Positions 8,169 to 17,374 of a DNA stretch of 33,917 bases are shown here, piece by piece. A program made the position numbers and the translations under genes. The DNA is from Thiobacillus sp. (GTDB taxonomy: Bacteria; Pseudomonadota; Gammaproteobacteria; Burkholderiales; Thiobacillaceae). Within the stretch, counting starts at the first letter, position 1. Every line of letters begins with the position of its first letter. Where the stretch lies: the NCBI GenBank assembly GCA_024709685.1, contig JANJWF010000148.1, positions 1 through 33,917 of the forward strand. The letters run 5' to 3'. The notes beneath the pieces were generated by a model. That model was given only the letters and a program-made list of their open reading frames with translations, was not told the origin of the DNA and did no database searches.

Positions 8169-9634
8169 ACCCTGGATGGCATCGATGCGGCGGGCTTGTA
8201 GGTGAGGTCGAGCTCGCGCGCGGCCTTGACGTCGTCCAGCCGCCGCACCGGCAGGTCGTAGGGCGCGCCCTTCACCAGACCGGGATTGCTCTCGGCCTCG
8301 TGCTTGATCTTGACCATGGCCTCGACGAAGGCGTCGAGCATCTCGCGGCTCTCGGTTTCGGTCGGCTCGATCAAGAGGCACTCCGGCACCAGCATCGGAA
8401 AGTAGGTGGTTGGCGCGTGGAAGCCATAGTCCAGCAGGCGTTTGGCGACGTCCATTGCCGACACGCCGGTGGCGTCCTTCAGCTTCTTCAGCGTGACGAT
8501 GAACTCGTGACTGGCGCGGCGGCTGGGGTAGGCGAGCTCGAAGCCGGCCTCGCGCAGCCGGGCCATCAGGTAGTTGGCATTGAGCGTGGCGTATTCGGCG
8601 ACGCGGTGCATGCCCTCGCCGCCCAGCATGCGCGCATACACATAGGCGCGCATCAGTACCCCGGCATTGCCCATGTTGGCGCTCATGCGGCCGATCGACT
8701 GCGGCAGGTCGGCCTCGGTCGCCAGCCGGTAGAAGCCGTTGTCATTCAGCACCAGCGGGATCGGCATGAAGGGCAGCAGCCGTTCCGCCACGCCCACTGG
8801 ACCCGCACCCGGTCCACCTCCGCCATGCGGGGTGGAGAAGGTTTTGTGCAAATTCATGTGGATGACGTCGAAGCCCATGTCGCCGGGGCGCACCTTGCCG
8901 AGGATGGCGTTGAGGTTGGCGCCGTCGTAGTACAGCAGGCCGCCGGCGTCGTGCACGATCTTCTGGATCTCGGCGATGGTTTTTTCGAATACGCCGAGCG
9001 TCGACGGGTTGGTCAGCATGAGGCCGGCGGTCTGCGGGCCAACGGCCGCTTTCAGTGCGCCGAGGTCGACGCTGCCGGTGGCATCCGTCGGGATTTCCCT
9101 GACCGTGTAGCCGCACATGGTGGCGGTCGCCGGGTTGGTGCCATGCGCCGCGTCCGGCACGATGATCTCGCGGCGCGCAGAATCACCCCGGGCGTCGTGG
9201 TACGCGCGGATCATCGCCACCCCGGCGAATTCGCCGTGCGCACCCGCCATCGGCGCCATCGACACGCCCGCCATGCCGGTGACGTCCTTCAGGATCTCCT
9301 GCAGCTCGAACATGCTGGCGAGAAAACCCTGGCCGGTGTCGTCCGGGCTTGCCGGGTGGCGCGCCAGATACTGCGGCAGCATCGCCAGCGAGTTGCACGC
9401 GCGCGGGTTGTACTTCATGGTGCACGAGCCGAGAGGATAGAACTGCGTGTCGATCGAGAAGTTCTTCTGGCTCAATCGCGTGTAGTGGCGCACCACGTCG
9501 AGCTCGGAGACTTCGGGCAGCGCGGGTGCGTCGCGGCGCCGCAGCGCGGCGGGCAGGTCGTCGAGGCTGCCGCCGGCGGCGGGCAGTTGGGCGGCAGCGG
9601 TGCGGCCGGGACGGGAATGGTCGAATATCAGCAT
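8165..9634 (-). CDS. gcvPB: Glycine dehydrogenase (decarboxylating) subunit 2, P-protein beta part
   Basis: A 489-residue PLP-bearing subunit of the two-subunit P-protein. It decarboxylates glycine and passes the aminomethyl group to the lipoyl arm of GcvH. The PLP-lysine motif [16 protein letters not shown] has Lys264, and the N-terminal [14 protein letters not shown] block (66-78) is canonical. It is separated from its partner gcvPA by two unrelated genes (DUF3144, tpx). A heptamer inverted repeat begins only about 2 bases upstream of the ATG, so there is no normal Shine-Dalgarno sequence. The gene ends in an ATGA overlap with dgkA. Confidence 0.96.
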   Translation of the reverse strand: MLIFDHSRPGRTAAAQLPAAGGSLDDLPAALRRRDAPALPEVSELDVVRHYTRLSQKNFSIDTQFYPLGSCTMKYNPRACNSLAMLPQYLARHPASPDDTGQGFLASMFELQEILKDVTGMAGVSMAPMAGAHGEFAGVAMIRAYHDARGDSARREIIVPDAAHGTNPATATMCGYTVREIPTDATGSVDLGALKAAVGPQTAGLMLTNPSTLGVFEKTIAEIQKIVHDAGGLLYYDGANLNAILGKVRPGDMGFDVIHMNLHKTFSTPHGGGGPGAGPVGVAERLLPFMPIPLVLNDNGFYRLATEADLPQSIGRMSANMGNAGVLMRAYVYARMLGGEGMHRVAEYATLNANYLMARLREAGFELAYPSRRASHEFIVTLKKLKDATGVSAMDVAKRLLDYGFHAPTTYFPMLVPECLLIEPTETESREMLDAFVEAMVKIKHEAESNPGLVKGAPYDLPVRRLDDVKAARELDLTYKPAASMPSRV

Positions 9635-9636
9635 GA

Positions 9637-9749
9637 CTTCAGGGGCCAGGATTCAGGGGTCAGGGATCAGGGAAGGACCCGGGCGCCTGATCAGTGTGCG
9701 CGGCGAAGCCGCACATCCCCTGAATCCTGACCCCTGGGCCCTGATCCCT
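9637..9749. repeat. Heptamer inverted-repeat element, copy A (tpx-gcvPB gap)
   Basis: The left arm (9637-9672) is five head-to-tail G-rich heptamers such as CAGGGGC, CAGGATT and CAGGGGT. The right arm (9717-9749) is the C-rich inverted counterpart. Between them lies a GC-rich core holding a small palindrome, GCGGCGAAGCCGC. It fills the whole gap between tpx and gcvPB, starts about 2 bases from the gcvPB ATG and ends at the tpx stop. It has four relatives in the window. Confidence 0.85.
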
Positions 9750-10239
9750 ATTTCAAAGCAGCCAGCGCGGCCTCGTAGTTCGGCTCCTGCTTGATCTCGG
9801 GAACGAGTTCGGCGTGCAGCACCTTGTTGGCTTCGTCGAGCACGATCACCGCGCGCGCGGTGATGCCGGCGAGCGGGCCGCTCACGATGGCGACGCCGTA
9901 GTTCTTCATGAATTCGGCACCGCGCATGGTCGACAGCGTCACCACGTTGTTGGTGCTCTCGGCGCCGCAGAAGCGGTTCATCGCGAACGGCAGGTCGGCC
10001 GAGATGATGAGCACGGCGGTGTTGCCGACCGCGGCGTCGTTGAACTTCTTGGTCGAGATTGCGCACACCGGGGTGTCAAGGCTCGGCACGATGTTGAGGA
10101 TCTTCTTCTTGCCGGCGAAATCGGCAAGCGAGACGTCGGCGAGGTCCTTGTTCACCAGCTTGAAGTCGGGAACGGTGTCGCCGACCTTGGGGAAGGTGCC
10201 GGCGACGTCGATGGGGTTGCCTGCGAGGGTCACTGTCAT
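9748..10239 (-). CDS. tpx: Thiol peroxidase, atypical 2-Cys peroxiredoxin
   Basis: A 163-residue Tpx that reduces hydrogen peroxide and alkyl peroxides using thioredoxin. The peroxidatic cysteine is Cys59 in [12 protein letters not shown] and the resolving cysteine is Cys91 in FCGAE, the Tpx-specific spacing. A clear AGGAG ribosome-binding site precedes the ATG. It sits inside the gcv operon between the DUF3144 gene and gcvPB, which is unusual because tpx is normally monocistronic. Co-transcription with gcv is inferred from strand and spacing; a separate promoter in the 73-bp gap upstream is possible. Confidence 0.95.
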   Translation of the reverse strand: MTVTLAGNPIDVAGTFPKVGDTVPDFKLVNKDLADVSLADFAGKKKILNIVPSLDTPVCAISTKKFNDAAVGNTAVLIISADLPFAMNRFCGAESTNNVVTLSTMRGAEFMKNYGVAIVSGPLAGITARAVIVLDEANKVLHAELVPEIKQEPNYEAALAALK

Positions 10240-10273
10240 GCTTGCTCTCCTTGAACCAATTCAATCAATCGTC

Positions 10274-10297
10274 GGGCGCGTGCACGATGGCGCGCCC
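10274..10297. other. GC-rich hairpin between the DUF3144 gene and tpx
   Basis: GGGCGCG (10274-10280) pairs with CGCGCCC (10291-10297) around a ten-base loop. No T-tract follows on the minus strand, so it is a poor intrinsic terminator. It could act as an mRNA processing or stability element between gcvPA-DUF3144 and tpx. Confidence 0.4.
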
Positions 10298-10312
10298 GCT
10301 CATATGCTTCGG

Positions 10313-10597
10313 TCAGCTGCCCGGCTGGTCGAAGCGCGCGAGATGTTCGTCGATGTTCTCGCGCAGCATCTTCTCGTACTGATCCAGAAAGTAGGCGACC
10401 GCGGCTTCCTTCTCGGCGACCATCTGCTCTTTGCTGCCTGCCGCTGCCGCGATGACGAAGGCGTTGAAGCGCGAGGCGGCGAACAGCGCCGCTGCGCTGA
10501 CGCGACTGGGTTTCGCCTCGTTCAACTGGGTGTTGGCGAGCGCGATGTAGGCATCGGCCATGTCGTAGAACGGCTTGTCGCGCAGGACGTCGCTCAT
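10313..10597 (-). CDS. Small conserved protein, DUF3144-like
   Basis: A 94-residue cytosolic protein with no signal peptide or membrane segment. The N-terminal FYDMADAYIALANTQ and the middle VSAAALFAASRFNAFV resemble the DUF3144 family, a short alpha-helical family of unknown function. That assignment is from memory of the pattern, not a search. The ATG at 10597 has a GAGGGAG ribosome-binding site and lies 10 bp after the gcvPA stop, so it is co-transcribed with gcvPA. The longer in-frame extension to 10675 overlaps gcvPA and is rejected. Function unknown. Confidence 0.72.
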   Translation of the reverse strand: MSDVLRDKPFYDMADAYIALANTQLNEAKPSRVSAAALFAASRFNAFVIAAAAGSKEQMVAEKEAAVAYFLDQYEKMLRENIDEHLARFDQPGS

Positions 10598-10607
10598 GCT
10601 CGCTCCC

Positions 10608-12017
10608 TCAGCTCTTGTACGCGCACGGCGGCGCCTCGCGCCGCTTCGACAGGATGCGCTCCATCTGCTGCGCATACTGATCGAGGTCGGCGCCCGTCTT
10701 GGTTTCGGTCACGCACACCAGGATCGCCTGGCCGAGTTCGGGATACCAGCCGGAAATGTCGAGGCCACCGAGGATGCCCTGCGCGCGCAGCGCGCGCAGC
10801 ACGTTCTTCGCACTGGTGCCTTTCAGCATGTCGTCGGAAAGCTTCAGCACGACTTCGTGGAAGAAGGGGCTGGAAAACGCGCGCGTCACGCCGGGAATCG
10901 CCGTCAGTTTTTCTGCGAGCGCCACGGTGTTGGCGTGGCTGTTTGATGCGACCTTTGCCAGGCCCTGCGGGCCGAGCAGCGCCATGTATTGCGTCGCCGC
11001 CGTGACGACCAGGCCCTGGTTGGTGCAGATGTTGGAGGTGGCTTTGGAGCGGCGGATGTGCTGCTCGCGCGCCTGCAGCGTCAGCGTGAAGCCGGGCTTG
11101 CCGTCGAGGTCGACGGTGCGGCCGACGAGGCGGCCGGGCATCTGGCGCACGAAGTCCTGGCGGCAGCACATGAAGCCGAAATAGGGTCCGCCCGAAGCCA
11201 TCGGTGCGCCGAGCGGCTGGCCTTCGCCCACCGCAATGTCGGCGCCCACGATCTGACTATTCTGGCCCCCCCACTGGCCGGGCGCCTCCAGCACCGCGAG
11301 CGTGGTCGGGTTGACCAGCGCGATCGCCAGCGCGCCTTTCTCGTGCGCCCAGTCGGTCATGGCGTGCACGTCTTCCAGCACGCCGAAGAAGTTGGGCTGC
11401 GGGATCACCAGGCCGGCGAAGCTTCCGGGGTCGGCCGGCAGCACCGTTTTCCCGGTAGCGGGATCGTAGTCGAGTTCGACCAGTTCGATGCCCTGGTTCT
11501 TCACCGTGGTGTCGACCACACGACGATAGATCGGGTGCACGCTCTTCGGCACCAGCACGCGGCGGGAGGTCTTGTGCGAGCGGACCGCCATCAGCACCGC
11601 TTCGGTCAGCGCGGACGCGCCGTCGTAAAGCGACGCGTTCGATACGTCGAGCCCGGTCAGCCGGGTCATCATGGTCTGGTATTCGTAGATCAGTTGCAGC
11701 GTGCCCTGGCTCGCCTCGGCCTGATAAGGCGTGTAAGCAGTATAGAACTCGCCACGCGTGGTGATCTGCCAGACCGCCGCCGGGATGTGGTGCTCGTAGA
11801 CGCCGGCGCCGATGAAATTGAACCAGAAGCCGTCCTGCGCGGCGCGTTCCTGCATCAACCGCGCCACCGCCATTTCCGGCAGGCCGTCCGGCACTTCACG
11901 CAGCTTGCCGGTTTTCAGCGCGGGCGGTATTTCGTCGAACAGGTCCTCGATGCGGGCGACGCCGATGGCGCCGAGCATGGCGGAGACGTCTTCTTCGGTG
12001 TGGGGAATGAAGGGCAT
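10608..12017 (-). CDS. gcvPA: Glycine dehydrogenase (decarboxylating) subunit 1, P-protein alpha part
   Basis: A 469-residue N-terminal-type subunit of the split P-protein, partner of GcvPB. Canonical blocks are the N-terminal [48 protein letters not shown] and [14 protein letters not shown], all characteristic of GcvPA. Together with GcvPB it forms the PLP-dependent glycine decarboxylase. An inverted-repeat element begins about 4 bases upstream of its ATG, so no conventional Shine-Dalgarno sequence is visible. The DUF3144 gene follows after 10 bp. Confidence 0.96.
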   Translation of the reverse strand: MPFIPHTEEDVSAMLGAIGVARIEDLFDEIPPALKTGKLREVPDGLPEMAVARLMQERAAQDGFWFNFIGAGVYEHHIPAAVWQITTRGEFYTAYTPYQAEASQGTLQLIYEYQTMMTRLTGLDVSNASLYDGASALTEAVLMAVRSHKTSRRVLVPKSVHPIYRRVVDTTVKNQGIELVELDYDPATGKTVLPADPGSFAGLVIPQPNFFGVLEDVHAMTDWAHEKGALAIALVNPTTLAVLEAPGQWGGQNSQIVGADIAVGEGQPLGAPMASGGPYFGFMCCRQDFVRQMPGRLVGRTVDLDGKPGFTLTLQAREQHIRRSKATSNICTNQGLVVTAATQYMALLGPQGLAKVASNSHANTVALAEKLTAIPGVTRAFSSPFFHEVVLKLSDDMLKGTSAKNVLRALRAQGILGGLDISGWYPELGQAILVCVTETKTGADLDQYAQQMERILSKRREAPPCAYKS

Positions 12018-12021
12018 TTTG

Positions 12022-12131
12022 CTTAGGGGCCAGGAATTAGGGTCTAGGGACTAGGGGAGGCGGGGCCGAATTCAGGAACGCGGCGCAGCCGCACGTTCCC
12101 TAAATCCTAGCCCCTGGCTCCTGGCCCCTAG
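12022..12131. repeat. Heptamer inverted-repeat element, copy B (gcvH-gcvPA gap)
   Basis: The left arm (12022-12057) runs TAGGGGC, CAGGAAT, TAGGGTC, TAGGGAC, TAGGGG. The right arm (12098-12131) is the C-rich complement type. The core contains a palindromic stretch (CGGCGCAGCCG). It fills the gap between gcvH and gcvPA, reaches the gcvH stop region and starts about 4 bases from the gcvPA ATG. Same family as copies A, C, D and E. Confidence 0.85.
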
Positions 12132-12517
12132 TGGGCTTCCGACTCGACCAGCTTCTGATACGCCGCGGCGTCGAGCAGTACGGCGACGTCGGCCGGATTG
12201 GCTGGTTTCAGCTTGAACATCCATGCGGCGTAGGCGTCCTTGTTCACCGATTCGGGGCTGGCCTCGACGTCGCCGTTCGCTGCGATCACTTCGCCCGCGA
12301 CCGGGGCGTAGACGTCGGACGCGGCCTTCACCGATTCGACCACTGCGCATTCCTCGCCCTTGGCCAGCGTGCGGCCGGCCGCGGGATTCTCGATGAACAC
12401 CATGTCGCCCAGCAGGTCCTGCGCGTGGTGGGTGATGCCCACGGTCAGCGTGCCATCGGCTTCGATGCGCACCCATTCGTGGCTGGGGGTGTATTTGAGG
12501 TCAGCGGGGATGCTCAT
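12128..12517 (-). CDS. gcvH: Glycine cleavage system H protein
   Basis: A 129-residue lipoyl carrier that shuttles the aminomethyl group between P, T and L proteins. The lipoylated lysine is Lys64 in ESVKAASD, and the N-terminal YTPSHEWVR block is canonical. AGGA upstream of the ATG serves as ribosome-binding site. Heptamer inverted repeats lie on both sides of the gene. No lpd (L protein) gene is in the window; the shared dihydrolipoamide dehydrogenase is presumably encoded elsewhere. Confidence 0.97.
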   Translation of the reverse strand: MSIPADLKYTPSHEWVRIEADGTLTVGITHHAQDLLGDMVFIENPAAGRTLAKGEECAVVESVKAASDVYAPVAGEVIAANGDVEASPESVNKDAYAAWMFKLKPANPADVAVLLDAAAYQKLVESEAH

Positions 12518-12543
12518 TTGTGTGTTCCTGGTCGCGTTGTATT

Positions 12544-12638
12544 CCAGGGGGCAGGGATCAGGATTCAGGATTCAGGGAATGAACGGCCGCGCCGTGCTGT
12601 TTCCCCTGCTCCCTGGCCCCCGCTCCCTGGCCCCTCCT
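12544..12638. repeat. Heptamer inverted-repeat element, copy C (gcvT-gcvH gap)
   Basis: The left arm (12544-12578) holds heptamers CAGGGGG, CAGGGAT, CAGGATT, CAGGATT, CAGGGA. The right arm (12603-12638) is C-rich (units around CCCTGGC) and touches the gcvT stop. The core is GC-rich (GGCCGCGCC). It starts about 26 bp upstream of the gcvH ATG, so this copy leaves the gcvH ribosome-binding site intact. Confidence 0.82.
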
Positions 12639-13731
12639 AAATCAAAACCTTGCCGTTGCGCACGAACGGATATTTCACCACTCTGGCTTTCAGTTTCTTG
12701 TCGCGGATCTCGACTTCGACTTCCTCGCCCGGGGCGATGCCGAGCGGGATGCGTGCGAGCGCGATCGATTGCTGCAGTGTAGGCGAGAAGGTGCCGGAGG
12801 TGATCTCGCCGTCTCCGTTTCGGGTGTGGACTTTCTGGTGGCTGCGCAGGACGCCTTTGTCGAGCAGCAGGAGTCCGGCGAGTTGTTTCGTCACTTCGCT
12901 CTTTTCCAGCGCGGCGCGGCCGACGAAGTCGTGTGCGGCCTTCAGGTCGACGGTCCACGCCAGGCCGGATTCCAGCGGCGAGGTGGTTTCATCCATGTCC
13001 TGGCCGTACAGGTTCATTCCGGCTTCGAGCCGAAGGGTATCGCGCGCGCCGAGGCCGATCGGCTTGCCACCGGCTTGCATCAGCGCCTTCCAGAAGAAGG
13101 GCGCGGATTTCGCCGGCACCATCACCTCGAAGCCATCCTCGCCGGTGTAGCCGGTACGGGCAATGAACATCTCGCCCATCGCAACGGCATTGAAGGGCTT
13201 GAGGCTGGCGGTGATCTGGTCGACGCCGGGCAGCGCCTCGTTGAGCACGCGGGTGGCGTCCGGGCCCTGGATGGCGATCATTGCGAGGTCGCGGCGCGGG
13301 GTGAGGGTGAGGCCCATGCTCCAGTCCGCGTTCATCTTCTCCATCCATGCCAGATCCTTTTCCGCGGTGCCGGCGTTCACCACCAGGCGGAACCAGGATT
13401 CATCCATGAAATAGATGATGAGGTCGTCGATGACGCCGCCGGCCTCGTTGAGCATGCATGAATACAGCGCCTTGCCGGAGACCTGCAGCTTGTCGACGTT
13501 GTTCGCCACCAGCCGGCGCAGGAAAGGGCGCACGTTGGCGCCGCGGATGTCGAGCGGAAGCATGTGCGACACGTCGAACAGGCCGCAGCCGCCGCGCACG
13601 GTGTGGTGTTCCTCGATCTGCGAGCCGTAGTTGACCGGCATGTCCCAGCCGCCGAAATCGACCATCTTGGCGCCGATTTCGCGGTGGGTGGCATTGAGCG
13701 GAGTCTGTTTGAGCACTGCTTGATTCGTCAT
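12637..13731 (-). CDS. gcvT: Glycine cleavage system T protein (aminomethyltransferase)
   Basis: A 364-residue tetrahydrofolate-dependent aminomethyltransferase. It releases ammonia from the H-protein intermediate and makes 5,10-methylene-THF. Typical blocks are [24 protein letters not shown] and the folate-site region [10 protein letters not shown]. It is the first structural gene of the gcv operon, 10 bp after an intrinsic terminator and below a tandem glycine riboswitch. No good Shine-Dalgarno is visible next to the ATG. Confidence 0.97.
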   Translation of the reverse strand: MTNQAVLKQTPLNATHREIGAKMVDFGGWDMPVNYGSQIEEHHTVRGGCGLFDVSHMLPLDIRGANVRPFLRRLVANNVDKLQVSGKALYSCMLNEAGGVIDDLIIYFMDESWFRLVVNAGTAEKDLAWMEKMNADWSMGLTLTPRRDLAMIAIQGPDATRVLNEALPGVDQITASLKPFNAVAMGEMFIARTGYTGEDGFEVMVPAKSAPFFWKALMQAGGKPIGLGARDTLRLEAGMNLYGQDMDETTSPLESGLAWTVDLKAAHDFVGRAALEKSEVTKQLAGLLLLDKGVLRSHQKVHTRNGDGEITSGTFSPTLQQSIALARIPLGIAPGEEVEVEIRDKKLKARVVKYPFVRNGKVLI

Positions 13732-13740
13732 GGGGCAACC

Positions 13741-13777
13741 AAAAATAAAAAGGGTGAAGCGTGGATTCGCTTCACCC
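13741..13777 (-). terminator. Riboswitch-controlled intrinsic terminator before gcvT
   Basis: On the minus strand, GGGTGAAGCG and CGCTTCACCC (13768-13777 and 13752-13761) form a perfect 10-bp stem with a six-base loop, followed by TTTTTATTTTT (13751-13741). It sits between the second glycine aptamer and the gcvT ATG. Its G-rich 5' strand starts at the end of the aptamer P1 region. This fits an ON-switch in which glycine binding prevents termination. Confidence 0.88.
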
Positions 13778-13778
13778 C

Positions 13779-13972
13779 TCTGTCCTTGGTACCTGAGAGA
13801 TTACGGCCGCTACGCGGGCCGCTGCCCCTTCGGTGGCAGTTTCATTGGCTTTGTTCAAAACCAGCACTGCGCTCTCCAGAGTGTTCCGGCTGTTGCGGTC
13901 CTTTTGCCTGAGCGATTCCGGGTGGGTTACGCCTTCGGCGGCATGCGGTCCATGCGCTCTCCCGCAACGGGA
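13779..13972 (-). ncRNA. Tandem glycine riboswitch (two aptamers) upstream of gcvT
   Basis: Read on the minus strand, aptamer 1 has GGGAGAGCGC, then GCCGAAGGCGTAACCC and CGCTCAGGCAAAAGGACCGC. Aptamer 2 has CTGGAGAGCGC, then GCCACCGAAGGGGCAG and ATCTCTCAGGTACCAAGGAC ending in AGAGGGG. These GGAGAG / CCGAAGG / CTCAGG...AAGGAC blocks are the hallmarks of the glycine riboswitch class, and their double occurrence gives the tandem form. An intrinsic terminator follows, so the likely mechanism is glycine-dependent antitermination of the gcv operon. Confidence 0.93.
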
Positions 13973-13978
13973 ACGCGC

Positions 13979-14007
13979 ACTATACCGAAGAAGCGCCGGG
14001 CCGGCCA
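13979..14007 (-). promoter_or_regulatory. Probable sigma-70 promoter of the gcv operon
   Basis: On the minus strand TATAGT (13984-13979) is a good -10 box. A weak -35 (TGGCCG, 14007-14002) lies 17 bp upstream. The predicted transcript would start near 13972, exactly where the riboswitch begins, which supports the call more than the -35 does. Confidence 0.55.
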
Positions 14008-14030
14008 GCCTTGCGTATAGGCCCGCCTGA

Positions 14031-15047
14031 TCAATAGCTTAGCTGCAGGTCGAAGCCCATGGGCGCGAGATCGTGCACGGCGAGCGGCAGGCTGAGCGGC
14101 TGTTCGCTGAGCGGGGGGATGCCCTCGGCAATGCGGTGGGCGTCGCCGAGGTATTCGCTCGGCGCGAAGCTGCGCCGCGCCAGCGGCCGGTTGCGCTGAT
14201 CGGTGAGGCTGAGCACCAGTACCGGCCAGGCCTGGGCCTGGCCGGCGCGATTGCCGAGGGTGAGGGTGAGCTTCAGGCGGCCGCTGGCCTCTGTCTCCAG
14301 GTCGGACCCCACGATCCGCAGCAGCGCCAGGTTTTTCGGCAATGAGAGCGTGCAGCCGAGAAGGGCGCACATCCGTTCGAGCAGGGGGCGGGTCTGCGGC
14401 AGCTGACTGACGAGGGTGTCGCGGAGGAAGTAGGCGGACTGCGCAACCAGCAGAACCGCCAGCAGCACGCCGGCACTGCCCCATGCCCACGATCCGCTGT
14501 GCCGGGGCGCGGGCGGGATGTAGGAGTTGGCTGGCTCGGGGGAGGCATATTCGGGCGGATTGTATTCGACCCGGGTTACGGGAGCGCTGACGGCGGCCGG
14601 CTCGTGCGAGTATGGCGGCGGGTACATCAGCGGCATCGCAGACGGGCCGGACGCGGGCGCCGCGTGAATCTGCGGCATCGGACCGAAGTCGTCCGGCACC
14701 GGGATATCGGGGTCGATGATGATGATGGAGGTCAGGTCGAGCGACGTCTCGCGCTGGACAATGCCGACAGGGGGCCCGCTGGTCTGTGGCGTGTTCTCGG
14801 CAGGGGCAGTCGTCTCGGCGGGCTGCGCGGCACCCGGCGAGATGATTCCAGCCGGCGTCGGCTCGACGTTTTCCGTGGGTGCGGATGCGGCTGGCAGCGG
14901 TGAGCCGTCTTCCATGAGGAGGCTCGGGCGTGCATCGAAAGCGTTGCCACACACGCCGCACTGGACCCATCCCTGCGCGGCGTCCAACTGGTCCGCATGG
15001 AGGCGGAAGATGCTGGTGCAGTGCGGGCAGGTGGTGCGGTAGTTCAC
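14031..15047 (-). CDS. Zinc-ribbon, single-pass membrane protein with DUF3426 domain
   Basis: A 338-residue protein. The start is GTG, overlapping the prmA stop as GTGA, so it is coupled to prmA. Residues about 7-38 hold a MJ0042-type zinc ribbon with two CxxC knuckles (CPHC, CGVC). A long Pro/Ala-rich low-complexity linker follows (about 45-185), then one transmembrane helix (about 190-212), then a periplasmic DUF3426-like domain whose end LSLPLAVHDLAPMGFDLQLSY is typical. Function is unknown; such proteins are regularly found next to prmA in betaproteobacteria. A terminator is not obvious, and the gcv promoter starts right after the stop. Confidence 0.82.
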   Translation of the reverse strand: MNYRTTCPHCTSIFRLHADQLDAAQGWVQCGVCGNAFDARPSLLMEDGSPLPAASAPTENVEPTPAGIISPGAAQPAETTAPAENTPQTSGPPVGIVQRETSLDLTSIIIIDPDIPVPDDFGPMPQIHAAPASGPSAMPLMYPPPYSHEPAAVSAPVTRVEYNPPEYASPEPANSYIPPAPRHSGSWAWGSAGVLLAVLLVAQSAYFLRDTLVSQLPQTRPLLERMCALLGCTLSLPKNLALLRIVGSDLETEASGRLKLTLTLGNRAGQAQAWPVLVLSLTDQRNRPLARRSFAPSEYLGDAHRIAEGIPPLSEQPLSLPLAVHDLAPMGFDLQLSY

Positions 15048-15934
15048 TGTTTGACGCCGGCCAGACGCACCCACCCCTCGTCGATCTCGGGCGAGTCGAA
15101 AACGAACCAGTCGCGGTATACCTTCATTACGTCTTCGGCCTGCTCGGCCAGAATGCCGGACAGTACCAGCTGCCCGCGCGGGCGCACCCGGCCCGCGAGC
15201 AATGGGGCCATGCCCTTGAGCGGGTTGGTGAGGATATTGGCGACGACGACATCGTATTGTCCGGGTGCAAGTTCGCCGGGGAGGCAGAAGCGCGCGGTCA
15301 CGCCATTGAGTTCGGCATTGTCGCGCGAGGCGGTGACCGCCTGCGCGTCGATATCGACGCCGTCGACCCGTGCCGCGCCGAGCTTGGCGGCGGCGATGGC
15401 GAGGATGCCGGAGCCGCAGCCATAGTCGAGCAAGGTCTCGCCGCCTTTCAGGTTTTCGTCGAGCCAGCGCAGGCAAAGCCGGGTGGTCGGATGGCTGCCG
15501 GTGCCGAAGGCCAGGCCGGGGTCGAGCTTGAGGTTGATCGCGCGGTTGTCGGGCGCATCGTGCCAGGTCGGCACGATCCACAGCCGCGGCGAGATCGGGA
15601 TGGGATCGAACTGCGCCTGGGTGAGGCGCACCCAGTCCTGCTCGGCCACGGTTTCGACCGTATACTCGGCGGGAGCAGGAATGCCCGCCTGTTCCGCAGC
15701 GGCCGCCAGCACCGCCGCCACATCTGCGTCTGCCTCCAGCAGCACCATCGCGATGCTATGCGGCCACAGTTCGGCCGTCGGATGGTCCGGTTCACCGAAC
15801 AGCGGGGTCTCGTCCACCGTGCCGGCGTCGGCGTCCTCCAGCGACACCGACAGCGCGCCGGCTTCCATCAGCGCGTCGGACAGCGGCTCGGCCTGCTTGG
15901 AATCGACGAGGATGCGGACGGATTGCCAGGGCAT
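15044..15934 (-). CDS. prmA: Ribosomal protein L11 methyltransferase
   Basis: A 296-residue SAM-dependent methyltransferase that trimethylates ribosomal protein L11. Motif I is LLDYGCGSGILAIAAAKLGA, the acceptor-binding segment is VVANILTNPLKGMAPLL, and GTGSHPTTRLCL is the usual PrmA motif before motif I. The ATG is preceded within 8 bp by a heptamer repeat rather than a clear Shine-Dalgarno. It follows accC across that repeat and overlaps the zinc-ribbon gene downstream, giving the common betaproteobacterial order accB-accC-prmA-DUF3426. Confidence 0.95.
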   Translation of the reverse strand: MPWQSVRILVDSKQAEPLSDALMEAGALSVSLEDADAGTVDETPLFGEPDHPTAELWPHSIAMVLLEADADVAAVLAAAAEQAGIPAPAEYTVETVAEQDWVRLTQAQFDPIPISPRLWIVPTWHDAPDNRAINLKLDPGLAFGTGSHPTTRLCLRWLDENLKGGETLLDYGCGSGILAIAAAKLGAARVDGVDIDAQAVTASRDNAELNGVTARFCLPGELAPGQYDVVVANILTNPLKGMAPLLAGRVRPRGQLVLSGILAEQAEDVMKVYRDWFVFDSPEIDEGWVRLAGVKQ

Positions 15935-15942
15935 GGATAAAA

Positions 15943-16025
15943 ACCTAGGGGCTAGGATATAGGGGTAAGGGAAGGTGCAGCGCCGGGTCCAATCCCTGGC
16001 TTCTAGATCCTAAATCCTGTCCCCT
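15943..16025. repeat. Heptamer inverted-repeat element, copy D (accC-prmA gap)
   Basis: The left arm (15943-15971) has units TAGGGGC, TAGGATA, TAGGGGT, AAGGG. The right arm (15993-16025) is the C-rich inverted counterpart, reaching the accC stop. The shortest copy, about 83 bp. It lies 8 bp from the prmA ATG and fills the entire gap. Confidence 0.8.
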
Positions 16026-17374
16026 CAAGCTTTTTCCTCCGCCAGCTTGTGCTCCAGGTAATGAATGCTGGTGCCACCGGCGATGAAGGCGGCGTCGTGC
16101 ATCAGCTCCTGGTGCAGCGGGATGTTGCTCTGGATGCCTTCGATGACCATTTCCATCAGCGCGCCGCGCATGCGGGCGATGGCCTGGTCGCGGGTGTCGC
16201 CGTAGGCGATCAGCTTGCCGATCATCGAATCGTAGTGCGGCGGCACGTAATAGCCGTGATACACGTGCGAGTCGACGCGGATGCCGGGGCCGCCGGGTGC
16301 GTGGTAATTGGTGAGCTTGCCGGGGCTGGGGACGAAGGTCGTCGGGTGCTCGGCGTTGATGCGGCATTCGACGGCGTGGCCGCGGAAGCGGATGTCCTTC
16401 TGCTGGAACGGCAGCTTCTCGCCGGCCGCGACACGGATCTGCGTCTGCACGATGTCGATCCCGGTGATCATCTCGGTGACGGGGTGCTCGACCTGCACGC
16501 GGGTGTTCATCTCAATGAAATAGAATTCGCCGTTCTCGTACAGGAACTCGAAGGTGCCGGCGCCCCGATAGCCGATCTTGCGGCAGGCCTCGGCGCAGCG
16601 CTCGCCGATCTTGTCCCTGAGCTTGGGGTCGAGCCCGGGCGCCGGCGCCTCTTCCAGAACCTTCTGGTGACGGCGCTGCATCGAGCAGTCGCGCTCGCCC
16701 AGGTGCACCGCGTTGCCGTGCTCGTCGGCGAGGATCTGGATTTCGATGTGGCGTGGTGTCTGCAGGAATTTTTCCATGTAGACCATGGGATTGCCGAAGG
16801 CGGCCCCGGCTTCGGTCTTGGTCATGGTCACCGCATTCAGCAGCGCGGCCTCGGTGTGCACCACGCGCATGCCGCGGCCGCCGCCACCGCCAGCGGCTTT
16901 GATGATGACCGGGTAGCCGATATTGCGTGCGATCTTGAGGGTTTCTTCGGGATCGTCCGGCAGGGCGCCGTCGGAGCCGGGCACGCACGGCACCTTGGCG
17001 TCGATCATGGCCTGCTTGGCGGCGACCTTGTCGCCCATCAGACGGATGTTGTCGGGGCGCGGGCCGATGAAGGTGAAGCCGGACGATTCGACGCGCTCGG
17101 CGAAGTTGGCGTTTTCCGACAGAAAGCCGTAGCCGGGATGGATCGCCTCGGCGTCGGTGACTTCGGCGGCGGCGATGATCGACGGCACGTGCAGATAGCT
17201 CTGCGAGGACGGCGCCGGCCCGATGCATACCGATTCGTCGGCCAGCTTGACATACTTCGCGTCGCGGTCGGCCTCGGAATACACCACGACCGTCTTGATA
17301 CCCATTTCGCGGCAGGCGCGCTGGATTCGCAGGGCGATTTCGCCGCGGTTGGCGATCAGGATTTTTTCAAACAT
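16025..17374 (-). CDS. accC: Acetyl-CoA carboxylase, biotin carboxylase subunit
   Basis: A 449-residue ATP-grasp enzyme that carboxylates the biotin on AccB, the first step of fatty-acid synthesis. It shows the N-terminal [17 protein letters not shown], the glycine-rich loop [30 protein letters not shown] and the [13 protein letters not shown] active-site segment. The ATG at 17374 has GGAG seven bases upstream and matches the family start; the extension to 17392 adds MPRRPP, which is unlikely. An exact 35-bp copy of its 5' end sits 121 bp upstream. The accB-accC gap is unusually long (244 bp) and holds this duplication plus heptamer repeat E. Confidence 0.96.
   Translation of the reverse strand: MFEKILIANRGEIALRIQRACREMGIKTVVVYSEADRDAKYVKLADESVCIGPAPSSQSYLHVPSIIAAAEVTDAEAIHPGYGFLSENANFAERVESSGFTFIGPRPDNIRLMGDKVAAKQAMIDAKVPCVPGSDGALPDDPEETLKIARNIGYPVIIKAAGGGGGRGMRVVHTEAALLNAVTMTKTEAGAAFGNPMVYMEKFLQTPRHIEIQILADEHGNAVHLGERDCSMQRRHQKVLEEAPAPGLDPKLRDKIGERCAEACRKIGYRGAGTFEFLYENGEFYFIEMNTRVQVEHPVTEMITGIDIVQTQIRVAAGEKLPFQQKDIRFRGHAVECRINAEHPTTFVPSPGKLTNYHAPGGPGIRVDSHVYHGYYVPPHYDSMIGKLIAYGDTRDQAIARMRGALMEMVIEGIQSNIPLHQELMHDAAFIAGGTSIHYLEHKLAEEKA

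Noticed and set aside
8141-9730. A 529-codon open frame on the plus strand, antisense to gcvPB
   Set aside because: Mirror frame of gcvPB; no domain, no ribosome-binding site, and it crosses repeat element A.
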